From Acidobacteriota bacterium (GTDB taxonomy: Bacteria > Acidobacteriota > Terriglobia > Acidiferrales > UBA7541), in the NCBI GenBank assembly GCA_003223295.1, contig QHYM01000145.1, positions 1 to 33,748 of the forward strand: 33,748 bases of DNA, written 5' to 3'. The notes beneath the pieces are model-generated. The model saw only the letters and a program-made list of their open reading frames with translations, did not search any database and was not told where the DNA came from. Every line of letters begins with the position of its first letter. Within the stretch, counting starts at the first letter, position 1. A program made the position numbers and the translations under genes. Below are positions 1 to 7,999 of the stretch, one piece after another.

Positions 1-6
1 TTCTTC

Positions 7-357
7 TCAGGGCTTTAGCCCCTTGATTTCGCGCATGCGGGCGAAGGCCCGGCGCACATGCGGAATGGTGATGGAGCCGCCGACGATCAGGGCTACGTTG
101 AGGGCGTCAATGACCTCGTCGCGCTTCCAGCCTTCCTCGCCGCAGCGCACCAGGTGGTAGGTGATGCAGTCGTCGCAGCGAAGCACTGCGGAGGCAACCA
201 AGCCGAGTAGTTCCTTGGTCTTGGTGGCCAGAGGCCCGGGTTCGTAGGCTTGATGGTCGAGCGCGAAGAAGCGCTTCATCCCCAGGTGGCCACACCCAAG
301 GATCTCTTCGTTCAAGTCAGCGCGAAATTTCTGAAAATCCTCCAGGCGGTCGGCCAT
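7..357 (-). CDS. Carboxymuconolactone decarboxylase / AhpD-like family protein
   Basis: Encodes 116 aa, the usual size for small single-domain carboxymuconolactone-decarboxylase (CMD) family proteins. The family signature is visible: a Cys-x-x-Cys pair at C61/C64 followed by His68 (CDDCITYH), flanked by alanine-rich helices. In AhpD-like members this Cys pair supports thiol peroxidase or disulfide chemistry; in true decarboxylases the Cys pair is usually absent, so a redox role is more likely here. The start is well supported: GGAGGA lies five bases before ATG at 357. The protein has no signal peptide and should be cytoplasmic. It stands alone, transcribed away from padR, so context does not reveal a substrate. 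The family call is firm; the exact function is unknown. Confidence 0.88.
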   Translation of the reverse strand: MADRLEDFQKFRADLNEEILGCGHLGMKRFFALDHQAYEPGPLATKTKELLGLVASAVLRCDDCITYHLVRCGEEGWKRDEVIDALNVALIVGGSITIPHVRRAFARMREIKGLKP

Positions 358-512
358 GGTTCCTCCGGAAGCGTTAGCGGCTAAGGAAAACGGCCGCGTT
401 CGCTATTATGAACGGTTTGCGCGTGGAGAGTGCATTTGACTGGAAGTCATCATCGGTGCGTCTCACTTTGTTGACTGCGAACGAAAACTGTTGCAAAGGG
501 CGGCCCGCCGGC

Positions 513-534
513 GTATAGTCGATTATCGATATAC
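513..534. promoter_or_regulatory. Imperfect inverted repeat upstream of padR, likely PadR operator
   Basis: The arms GTATA(G)TCGA and TCGATATAC flank a TTA spacer; one arm carries a single extra G. The site ends 16 bases before the padR ATG. PadR repressors usually bind AT-rich dyads in their own promoters and are released by a ligand, so autoregulation of the padR-protease pair is the natural reading. This is inference from position and symmetry only. Confidence 0.45.
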
Positions 535-550
535 TGATGATCGAGCGTCT

Positions 551-901
551 ATGCCCAAACAAAAACTCAACCCGCTTCCTTCCGCTGCATTTCAAATCTT
601 GTTGGCCCTGGTCGGCGAAGACCTGCACGGCTACGGCATCATGCGCCAGGTAGCAGACCAGACCGGCGGCCGCATGCGACTGGGCCCGGGAACTCTATAT
701 AGCTCCATTCAGACGCTGCTCGAAGCAAAACTCATCGAAGAAACGGATTCACGCGAAGACGCAAAACTCGGGGATGAGCGGCGCCGGTATTACCGGTTGA
801 CTTCGGCTGGACGCAAACTCGCGCGCTCAGAGGCCGAGAGACTCGCTGACTTGTTGCGTGTTGCACGCTCCAAAAAGATCTTGAGGGGGGAGTATGTCTG
901 A
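551..901 (+). CDS. PadR-family transcriptional regulator
   Basis: Encodes 116 aa from ATG 551. An upstream in-frame TTG at 491 would run through the inverted repeat at 513-534 and is less likely. The winged-helix PadR domain fills most of the protein: LHGYGIMRQV around residues 25-34, the recognition-helix stretch LGPGTLYSSIQTLL at 44-57, and the wing RRYYRLTSAGRK at 78-89. It belongs to the short PadR subfamily without a long C-terminal dimerisation domain. The coding sequence overlaps the downstream protease gene by 8 nt, so the two are translationally coupled. In Acidobacteriota such padR genes are typically paired with genes carrying the 'permease prefix' domain, as here. The effector ligand is unknown. 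Confidence 0.9.
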   Translation: MPKQKLNPLPSAAFQILLALVGEDLHGYGIMRQVADQTGGRMRLGPGTLYSSIQTLLEAKLIEETDSREDAKLGDERRRYYRLTSAGRKLARSEAERLADLLRVARSKKILRGEYV

Positions 902-2444
902 GAAGATTTATGCTTGGCTTCTCCGCCTGTATCCTTCTCGCTTTCGCGGGGCTTACCGTGATGAAGCCCTGCAACTGTTCCGCGACCGTTCCCGCGACGA
1001 AAGAGGATTCCATGCGCGCTTGAGGCTCTGGTTTGACCTGCTCTGCGATTTGGCTTTGACCGTGCCGCGGGAGTATTTCCATGTCCAACCAGAGCTCGTG
1101 AGCTATTCAGCCCATTTGCGTTCAGAAGGAGTGCCATCCTTTTTCGTTCTGGTAGAGGAATCACCTGGCCCTGGTGCACTGCTCTTCGGAGGCGTCCTCT
1201 CCGCAGCGGCATTGGTTACATGCTCGGTTTTGCTCAACCATGGCGCAAAGCACGTGCCCTTGAGTGCGCTAATCCGTCCGACTCAAAGCTCGGCCCATGA
1301 GCGGTCGTTCCAATCGAGCCCTCCTGAGCCGCGGACGGCCAACACTACGAACGAGCGGACGGCCTCATCAACATCGCAGCCGCAGCCAGCAGCGGGCTCA
1401 ACCTCCTCCCAACCTAACAATACAGAGAATGCCAAGACGAGCGATTCACAATCGACGGCGCTCCCGCCCCCAGACACCGCGAAACCTTTGAAACAGCAAA
1501 TGCTGCAACCGCGGGGCGCTACCAACCCGGCAAGTGCGGTCGCGAGGATTGATGCAGCGGAGCGTCAACGCGTGGTTCATGGAGCGGTCGCGAATCTGAA
1601 GCAATACTACGTTTACCCGGACGTTGGGCAAAAAATGGCGGATGCGCTGCTGGCGCACCAAAAGAACGGCGATGATGACGCCGTAACGGATGGCGCAGCC
1701 TTTGCCAGCCTGCTGACCAAGCAGATGCGAGATGTGAGCCCCGACAGGCACTTGACGCTGGACTACAGCGAAGCCCCTCTGCCCCAGCATCCGACAGGCC
1801 CAACGCCAGAAGACCTTGCTCGCTATCGGGAGGCAATGAAGCAGCAAAACTGTGCGTTCGAAAAGGTCGCGGTTCTGCCGCACAATATCGGCTATCTGAA
1901 GCTCAACGCGTTTCCTGATGTTTCCGTATGCCAGCAAACAGCGGCCGCTGCGATGGCCTCTCTGAACCATGCGGACGCAGTTATCTTTGATTTGCGCGAC
2001 AACCGTGGCGGTGAGCCGGACATGGTCGCGTTCATGGCTGCCTATCTCTTCGACCATCCCGAATACTTGTACAACCCGAGGGAAAATACGACCGAGCAGT
2101 CGTGGACGCGCTCGCCTGTTCCGGGAAACAGACTAGCCGACAAGCCGGTATTCGTGTTGACATCCGGCCGAACTTTTTCCGGTGCGGAGCAATTCAGCTA
2201 CGACTTGAAGATGCTGAAGCGCGCCACGCTGGTGGGCGAGACGACTGGCGGTGGCGCGCATTCGGGAGTTCGGCGTCGCATCGATGATCATTTCGGAATG
2301 GGCATCCCTGAAACAAAGGCCATCAATCCCTTCTCAAAGAACGATTGGGCGGAGGTCGGCGTGGAGCCGGATGTGAAGGTGAAGGCCGCGGATGCGCTGG
2401 AGACTGCCGTGAAAATGGCGGAGAGCAAGCTGCAGAGGAAATAG
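894..2444 (+). CDS. Membrane-anchored S41 family peptidase with N-terminal 'permease prefix' domain
   Basis: Encodes 516 aa. Residues 1-65 (MSEKIYAWLLRLYPSRFR onward) match the short cytoplasmic prefix seen at the N-terminus of acidobacterial MacB-like ABC permeases. A hydrophobic segment follows at about 94-116, then a Ser/Thr/Pro/Gln-rich linker at 130-200 that probably crosses the periplasm. The C-terminal part is an S41 (C-terminal-processing/IRBP-like) protease: N-terminal helical part about 220-290 and core 330-500, with NIGYLKLNAF at 331, DLRDNRGG at 366-373 and TSGRTFSGAEQF around 423-434. Ser429 is the expected nucleophile. No PDZ domain is evident. The gene overlaps padR by 8 nt, so PadR probably controls it. 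The prefix normally introduces a transporter; here it introduces a protease. Substrate unknown. Confidence 0.82.
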   Translation: MSEKIYAWLLRLYPSRFRGAYRDEALQLFRDRSRDERGFHARLRLWFDLLCDLALTVPREYFHVQPELVSYSAHLRSEGVPSFFVLVEESPGPGALLFGGVLSAAALVTCSVLLNHGAKHVPLSALIRPTQSSAHERSFQSSPPEPRTANTTNERTASSTSQPQPAAGSTSSQPNNTENAKTSDSQSTALPPPDTAKPLKQQMLQPRGATNPASAVARIDAAERQRVVHGAVANLKQYYVYPDVGQKMADALLAHQKNGDDDAVTDGAAFASLLTKQMRDVSPDRHLTLDYSEAPLPQHPTGPTPEDLARYREAMKQQNCAFEKVAVLPHNIGYLKLNAFPDVSVCQQTAAAAMASLNHADAVIFDLRDNRGGEPDMVAFMAAYLFDHPEYLYNPRENTTEQSWTRSPVPGNRLADKPVFVLTSGRTFSGAEQFSYDLKMLKRATLVGETTGGGAHSGVRRRIDDHFGMGIPETKAINPFSKNDWAEVGVEPDVKVKAADALETAVKMAESKLQRK

Positions 2445-2518
2445 CGCTCCCGAATATCCCGTTACGAACTGACCGCAACCACGCAAAAATTCATGGATGA
2501 GATGGGTCTTGTGAGAAA

Positions 2519-4222
2519 TCACGGAGCGTAGCCGGGGCCACGCAGGACTTTTCCGGGGCGAGCTCCGGTCATTTTGCCCTGATCGATGACGGGAACGCCG
2601 TTGACCAATACATAGTCTATTCCTTGCGAAAGTTGATTGGGATTCTCGAAGGTCGCAACGTCGCGGATGGTCGCGGGATCGAAGATCGTGACGTCCGCCC
2701 ACATGTTCACGCGAAGCAAGCCACGTCCTTCGAGCCGCAGACGCTGCGCAGGAAGGGCGGAGAACTTGCGGATGGCGTCTTCCAGAGTGAGCTTGTGCTC
2801 TTCACGCACGTACTTACGGAGGATTCGCGGGAAGGTCCCGTACGCGCGGGGATGCGAATGCTCCCGTCCTAGAATTCCCTCCGGGGAAACGCCCGAGGAA
2901 TCATTGTCAATGGATACCCATGGCTGCTGAAGCGCGAGCGCGACGTCAGGTTCGGCCATACCCGAGACGGCCACGCCCGTGAACGCATCGTCCTGGATCA
3001 AAAGGTCGAAGATCGTATCCATGGGGTTTTTGTTCCACAGCTTGGCAACCTCCGCGATCGTCTTTCCCTGAAGGGACAGTAGCTTCGGATTTTGGACTTG
3101 GCCGATGAGAATGGACTCGGGGCCGGGGATTTGCTGCCATTCATTTTCCCATTCATCAGAGGGAGTGAGCATATCCTTGCGAATGCGTTCGCGTGCGGCG
3201 GGATCTTTCAACCGCTCGAGGAGCTTGGATGTTCCGCCGTCATGCGCCCAGGGAGGAATGAAGGCGGAGAGGCCATTGCCCCATGCCGTGTACGCGTACG
3301 TGTCCGCCGCCATGTCCACACCCCGAGCGCGAGCCGCCTCGATTTTGGCGATGGCTTCGGGCATGTGTCCCCAGGACGGTTTGCCCGCAACCTTGAAATG
3401 CCAGATTTCGATGGGAATTTGCGCCTCGCGGGCGATGCGAATCACCTCGTCGAGCGACTGAAGAATTGCGGTGCTTTCGCTGCGCATGTGCGTGGCATAG
3501 ATGCCGCCAAAACGCGAGGCTTCGGAAGCAAGCGCGATTAATTCCTCGGTCTTGGCGTAGGGCGCCGGCGGATATTCAAGCGAAGTGGAAACACCGACGG
3601 CACCATCAAGCATGGCTTGGCGAACGAGCTGCTTCATCTGGTCGAGCTGCTCGGGCGTAGGTTGGACATCGTCATCACCGAGGGCCATGCGGCGGACGGT
3701 GGTGGCGCCGACGTAATCGGCGACGTTGATGCCGATACCTTGCTTTTCCAATCGCGCGAAATATTCCCGGAACGTTTGCCAATCGGCTTGAATGCCGAGG
3801 AGATCCAATTGTCTCTTGCCGGAGCGGCGAATGGCGTCGTTCATTGGCGCAACGGATTCACCTTCGCCGGTGATCTCCGTGGTGATGCCCTGATAGATTT
3901 TTGATGGCAGGCGAGGGTCCACGAGAATCGTGAGTTCCGATTGGCCCAGCATGTCAATGAAGCCGGGGGCGACTACCTGTCCGTGCGCATCTATGCTGCG
4001 CGTGCGTCGCGCGGCGGTGAGATTGCCAATCGCCGCGATTCTTCCGCCGCGAATGCCGATGTCGGCCGAGTACCACGGCGAGCCCGTGCCGTCGATGATC
4101 CACCCACGCGTGATGACAATGTCGAAGGGCGGAGACTGCGCGCTGGAGCGCGAGAGGACTACCAATGAAAGAAGAAGCGCCAGGAAGACAGGCAGCCGCC
4201 GCACCGATGTGGATTGGCTCAT
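2519..4222 (-). CDS. Secreted D-aminoacylase-like amidohydrolase lacking the usual HxH ligands
   Basis: Encodes 567 aa from ATG 4222, which overlaps the permease stop by 4 nt (ATGA) and has GGAG just upstream. A Sec signal peptide covers residues 1-28 (hydrophobic core 10-24, cleavage near SSA-QS), so it acts outside the cytoplasm. The fold is the urease-like amidohydrolase superfamily, N-acyl-D-amino-acid deacylase branch: the start strand DIVITRGWIIDGTG, then APGFID at 85-90, ATHMRSES with His245, IEIWHF with His275 and DNDSSG near the end of the barrel. The two metal-binding histidines that normally follow PGFID are replaced (D-M-L-G-Q at 90-94), and the region that carries the zinc-ligand cysteine in D-aminoacylase reads TTEITGEGE. 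It is the last gene of the transporter operon. Substrate is inferred as an N-acyl amino acid or amine. Confidence 0.82.
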   Translation of the reverse strand: MSQSTSVRRLPVFLALLLSLVVLSRSSAQSPPFDIVITRGWIIDGTGSPWYSADIGIRGGRIAAIGNLTAARRTRSIDAHGQVVAPGFIDMLGQSELTILVDPRLPSKIYQGITTEITGEGESVAPMNDAIRRSGKRQLDLLGIQADWQTFREYFARLEKQGIGINVADYVGATTVRRMALGDDDVQPTPEQLDQMKQLVRQAMLDGAVGVSTSLEYPPAPYAKTEELIALASEASRFGGIYATHMRSESTAILQSLDEVIRIAREAQIPIEIWHFKVAGKPSWGHMPEAIAKIEAARARGVDMAADTYAYTAWGNGLSAFIPPWAHDGGTSKLLERLKDPAARERIRKDMLTPSDEWENEWQQIPGPESILIGQVQNPKLLSLQGKTIAEVAKLWNKNPMDTIFDLLIQDDAFTGVAVSGMAEPDVALALQQPWVSIDNDSSGVSPEGILGREHSHPRAYGTFPRILRKYVREEHKLTLEDAIRKFSALPAQRLRLEGRGLLRVNMWADVTIFDPATIRDVATFENPNQLSQGIDYVLVNGVPVIDQGKMTGARPGKVLRGPGYAP

Positions 4223-5052
4223 GAGGATTCTCCAGGTGTTTCCAGAAGTTCTTGCGACCGGCCGCCGAGGCTGCGGGCACGCAAGTGGTACCAGATCACA
4301 ATGAGGCCGACCGAAACAGCAAAAATCAGCGTGGAAACGGCATTGATTTCCGGTGTGATGCCGCGGCGGAGGCGGCCCCAGATTTCCAGAGGAAGAGTAT
4401 TGTCGCGGCCGATGAGGAAGAATGTAACTGCTATTTCGTCTGTCGAGAGCGTGAAGATGAGGAGGCCGGCAGCGATGAGCGAGAGCTTGAGATTGGGCAG
4501 AGTGATGCGCCAAAACGTTTGCCAGGGAGTCGCGCCCAGATCGAGCGAGGCTTCTTCTTGGGCGCGGTCCATTTTTTGCAAGCCCGCAAAGAGCTCGGTG
4601 GTGGCAACGGAGATGAGCGCAGTGCCGTGGCCGAGGAAAACCGTGAACAGGCTGAGCGGCATGCCGGCAAACACCGCAAACATCAGAAGCGAAAGGCCAG
4701 TGATGATGCCTGGAAGAATCAAAGGGAGGAGCACGAGGCGACGAAACAGCGCCTTGCCGGGAAAGTCGGCGCGGTCGAGGGCGAGGGCGGCGAGCAAACC
4801 CAACGTGAGGGCCAGCAAGACGCTGCCGGCGGCCACAATCAAACTGTTGAGGACAGAATCCCAGATGGCAGAGTCAGCGAAGAGCTGTGCATACCAATTC
4901 AGAGTGAGGTGGCGCGGAGGAAAGCCGCCAACGCCGTCGCGATTGAAGGAATAAAGGATGAGCACCACGATCGGCAAATAAATGAAGCCGAAAACAAGCG
5001 TGGCATAGAGAGCAAGGAACGGCGCGCGGCGCGTTGAAGAGTTTGCGGTCAT
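4219..5052 (-). CDS. PotC-like ABC transporter permease (spermidine/putrescine type)
   Basis: Encodes 277 aa from ATG 5052, chosen because it overlaps the upstream permease stop by 4 nt (ATGA); an upstream in-frame start would lie inside that gene. The protein has about six membrane segments and the BPD_transp_1 coupling motif EEASLDLGATPWQTFWRITL, the EAA loop that contacts the ATPase. N-terminal FGFIYLPIVVLILYSFN is typical of PotC/YdcV-type permeases. It should pair with the PotB-like protein as the inner-membrane channel of a type I importer for polyamines or similar cationic amines. Its own stop overlaps the following amidohydrolase start by 4 nt, so both are coupled. Family call is firm; the substrate is inferred from homology. 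Confidence 0.9.
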   Translation of the reverse strand: MTANSSTRRAPFLALYATLVFGFIYLPIVVLILYSFNRDGVGGFPPRHLTLNWYAQLFADSAIWDSVLNSLIVAAGSVLLALTLGLLAALALDRADFPGKALFRRLVLLPLILPGIITGLSLLMFAVFAGMPLSLFTVFLGHGTALISVATTELFAGLQKMDRAQEEASLDLGATPWQTFWRITLPNLKLSLIAAGLLIFTLSTDEIAVTFFLIGRDNTLPLEIWGRLRRGITPEINAVSTLIFAVSVGLIVIWYHLRARSLGGRSQELLETPGESS

Positions 5053-5894
5053 TTGAAGGCCCAGCGCTTTTCGAGGATTTCGCTGAGAAAAAGCAAAGAA
5101 ATAGTGATGACCAGAATGCCGACGGAAATCGCGGCTCCCAGCGGCCAATCAAACGCTGCGCCGAACAGGCTTTGCACCACGTTGGCAATCATCGTCCCGG
5201 AAGGGCCGCCGACAAGAAGCGGCGCCAGAAAATCACCGAGCGAGAGCACGAACGCGAACGTCGCGCCCGCGAGCAAGCCCGGCATGGAGAGCGGGAGAAT
5301 GACGCGCCAGAAAGTTTGGAACGAGCCGGCGCCCAAATCCTGCGAGGCTTCCACAAGCTGCCGAGGGATATGTTCGAGAGCGGCGTAAATGGGAAGAAAA
5401 ACAAAGGGTGTGTAAATGTGCGTGAGCATCAGCACGACGGCGAAAGGGCTGTAGAGGAAAAAGCCAACGGGCTCGTGCGTGAGATGGAAGTATTGTAGGA
5501 AGCCGTTGAGCACGCCGTCGCTGCCGAGAATGGTTTTCCAAGCGTAACCGCGCACCAAATAGCTAACCCATAGAGGCACAATCACGAGTTGGTAGAGAAG
5601 ATCCTTGCGCGCGCCGGCGTGGAAAGCCAAATAGTAGGCGAGGGGATAGCCGAGCAGAAGAGAGCAAAGCGTGACAGACGCCGCGATGCGCATGGTGCGG
5701 AAAAGCACCTGGGCATACAGCGGGTTTGTGAAGAGAGTTTTATAGTTGTCCCAATTCCACTGGTGAACGATGAGGCCCTCACGGACGGCCCACAAACTGT
5801 TTACAAACATGAGGGCATACGGAAGCAGCAGGAACACGCCGACCCATAGGAGTGGCGGTATAGAAGCGACCGATTTGTATGCCCTCGAATACAC
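5049..5894 (-). CDS. PotB-like ABC transporter permease (spermidine/putrescine type)
   Basis: Encodes 281 aa if GTG 5894 is the start. The alternative ATG 5978 would overlap the ATPase gene by 70 nt and add a charged leader not expected in this family; neither start has a strong ribosome site, so the start is uncertain. The first membrane segment LLWVGVFLLLPYALMFVNSLW follows within about 15 residues of the GTG. The coupling loop VEASQDLGAGSFQTFWRVILPL is the EAA motif. PotB/YdcU-like features include the region RGYAWKTILGSDGVLNGFL. It forms the heterodimeric channel with the PotC-like protein encoded directly downstream. Position between ATPase and second permease is the standard pot operon order. 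Confidence 0.88.
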   Translation of the reverse strand: MYSRAYKSVASIPPLLWVGVFLLLPYALMFVNSLWAVREGLIVHQWNWDNYKTLFTNPLYAQVLFRTMRIAASVTLCSLLLGYPLAYYLAFHAGARKDLLYQLVIVPLWVSYLVRGYAWKTILGSDGVLNGFLQYFHLTHEPVGFFLYSPFAVVLMLTHIYTPFVFLPIYAALEHIPRQLVEASQDLGAGSFQTFWRVILPLSMPGLLAGATFAFVLSLGDFLAPLLVGGPSGTMIANVVQSLFGAAFDWPLGAAISVGILVITISLLFLSEILEKRWAFK

Positions 5895-5908
5895 GAAACT
5901 TGGTGTTG

Positions 5909-6988
5909 CTACTCCTGGACCCGAACGGCGTCGGCAAGCGAAAAAATAAATTCGTGTTCGCCCGTGAGCGGACCGCACGCGGGAATGCGAACGCGCAAAG
6001 TCTGTCCGCTACCGCAATCCACTTCGAGCAGCTCGCTCGAACCTCCATACAGTTGTTGGCGTATGCTTCCCCGACACTTCACCTCATTGGTCTGCCGCTT
6101 TCCGTCCGCACAAATGCGAATGGCTTCCGGACGGAGCGAAAAAATCACCGGACCGTCGGTCTCTTCCAAAGGCCAGCGCAACGCGCCGCAGGTCGCGATG
6201 CTACCCCGAATTTCCCCGCGCAGAAGATTGGTCTGGCCGATAAACTGCGCCGTGTAAGCGGTCGCAGGATGAGCATAGATCTCGCGCGGCGGAGCGACTT
6301 GCTCGAGCGCGCCGTCCCGCAGCAGTGCTATGCGGTCGGAGAGCGCCATGGCTTCTTCCTGGTCGTGTGTAACAAAAAGAAAAGTGATGCCGATTTCGCG
6401 CTGCAGAGATTTCAGTTCGCTTTGCATCTGCTTGCGTAAATTCGCGTCCAAGGCAGAAAGAGGTTCATCGAGCAACAGCAATTGCGGGCGATTCACAAGC
6501 GCTCGCGCAAGGGCGATGCGCTGCTGCTGTCCGCCGCTGAGTTTGCAAGGGCGAGCAGCGGCAAAACCCTGCATCTTCACCATGCCAAGGGCTTCTTCGA
6601 CGCGGCCGCTGATTTCACTAGCGGGCGTATTTTTCACGCGAAGCCCGAACGCGACGTTATCGCGGGCGCTCAGGTGAGGAAACAAGGCGTAGTTCTGAAA
6701 AACCGTGTTGACGCGGCGCTTATAAGGCGGCAGGATGTCCAGGCGCTCGCCGACCATCCAAATTTCTCCCGCCGAAGGCTGTTCGAATCCGGCAATCAAG
6801 CGAAGAAGCGTGGTTTTGCCGGAACCGCTTTCGCCAAGAAGCGTGAGAAATTCACCGGAAGCGATATTCAACGAAATATTCTTTAGAACGTCGAGCGCGC
6901 CAAAGCGTTTTGCTACGTTGCGCACCTCGAGAAGCGCTGCGCCATCGGTCGTGCTTTGCTCGGGCGGATTGGCAGCAGAAGCGCTCAC
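5909..6988 (-). CDS. PotA-like ABC transporter ATP-binding protein
   Basis: Encodes 359 aa from GTG 6988, which overlaps the stop of the binding-protein gene by 4 nt (GTGA). All ATPase motifs are intact: Walker A GESGSGKTT, Q-loop VFQNYALFPHL, signature LSGGQQQR, Walker B LLLLDEPLSALD and the H-loop THDQEE. A C-terminal TOBE-like regulatory domain follows (about residues 260-355), as in PotA/CysA/MalK-type subunits. It powers the PotB/PotC-like channel. The intact motifs argue that the transporter core remained under selection even though the binding-protein gene upstream is frameshifted. The 14-nt spacing to the GTG-started permease gene fits one transcript. Confidence 0.92.
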   Translation of the reverse strand: MSASAANPPEQSTTDGAALLEVRNVAKRFGALDVLKNISLNIASGEFLTLLGESGSGKTTLLRLIAGFEQPSAGEIWMVGERLDILPPYKRRVNTVFQNYALFPHLSARDNVAFGLRVKNTPASEISGRVEEALGMVKMQGFAAARPCKLSGGQQQRIALARALVNRPQLLLLDEPLSALDANLRKQMQSELKSLQREIGITFLFVTHDQEEAMALSDRIALLRDGALEQVAPPREIYAHPATAYTAQFIGQTNLLRGEIRGSIATCGALRWPLEETDGPVIFSLRPEAIRICADGKRQTNEVKCRGSIRQQLYGGSSELLEVDCGSGQTLRVRIPACGPLTGEHEFIFSLADAVRVQE

Positions 6989-7987
6989 TGTGCGGCCTTC
7001 ACCTCGTTCCAGACTTCGGTGTATTTGGCGCGCCGTGGAACGTCCTGCCAAAAGTAGATTCGCCGCATGTAAGCATCGGGACTGTCGAGATGCAGGCTCT
7101 TGATTTCATCCACCGTGAGAAATTGCGCCGCGCCGGGATTTGCGGGCGTGTAGTGCGTGCGGTCGGTCACCAGCTTTTGCGTCTTGGCTTCGATCATGTA
7201 TTCGAGGAAGGCATGCGCCAGTTCTTTGTGGCTGCTGGCTGCGGTGATCATCAAATGGTCGATCCACCCAGTGGTGTTTTCCTTTGGGATGGTTTCGCCG
7301 ATGGGGAAATTTAGCTTTTTGAGGTCGTTGGTGTTGAGTGGCCAGCCCATTGCAAGAACGATCTCGTGATTCTGAAAAAGATTGGTGAGTTCCCCGCCGG
7401 TCGTCCAGATTTTGCGAATGTTGGGCTTGAGCTCGAGAAGCTTTTTCTCCACGGCAGCCAGTTGCTCGTCGGTCAAGTTGTAGAGCTGCGAGGGTTACAG
7501 AAATCTTTCCCTTGTATTTAGGGTTCCAGAAGATGGCCCAGGAATCCGGCGCCTGTACAAAAGCCGTCGCGTCGTAAAGGAGCGGATTCGGGCCCCACAT
7601 AAAGGGCACTCCGTAGACCTGGCCGTTGGCTTTAACTAACGGCAAATCACGAAGCTTGGAAGAGAGCTGAGAGTACGAAGGCAGTTTCGAAAGATCGAGT
7701 GGCGCGGCCAGGCCGGTACGCGTGATGGAGGCGGCCACGTCGCTCGAAGGGGAAATGACGTCGTAATTGGAAGCGCTGCCGCCGCGCAGTTTGGCTACCA
7801 ATTCATCGCTGGAACCCATAAAGGACGAGTGGATCTTGCAGTGATGACTTTGTTCGAAGTCGTGGACAGCAGCATCATCCGAATACCCTTCCCAAACAAG
7901 AAGGCTTAGGGATTCTTCTTTCTTGCCGCAAGCCCCGCACGCCAACGCAACAACGGCAATCCCCAGAAGAATCGCGCGAGGTTTCAT
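6985..7987 (-). pseudogene. PotD-like periplasmic polyamine-binding lipoprotein, interrupted by internal deletion/frameshift
   Basis: Begins at ATG 7987 behind a strong site (GGGAGGAG). The N-terminal half encodes a lipoprotein leader (ALACGACG) and a solute-binding domain of PotD/PotF type: LLVWEGYSDD, YDVISPSSD, GVPFMWGPNPLLYD, DSWAIFWNPKYKGKI. The C-terminal half continues in another frame: LTDEQLAAVEKKLLELKPNIRKIWTTGGEL down to NEVKAAQ, ending at 6985. The break is at about 7485-7500. Start to stop is 1003 nt, not a multiple of three. From family memory, about 20 residues that usually follow KYKGKIS (starting WDD) are missing, so a deletion of a length not divisible by three is likely. 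Either the gene is dead, or the assembly has an error here. The flanking transporter genes are intact. Confidence 0.8.
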
Positions 7988-7999
7988 CGCTCCTCCCGG

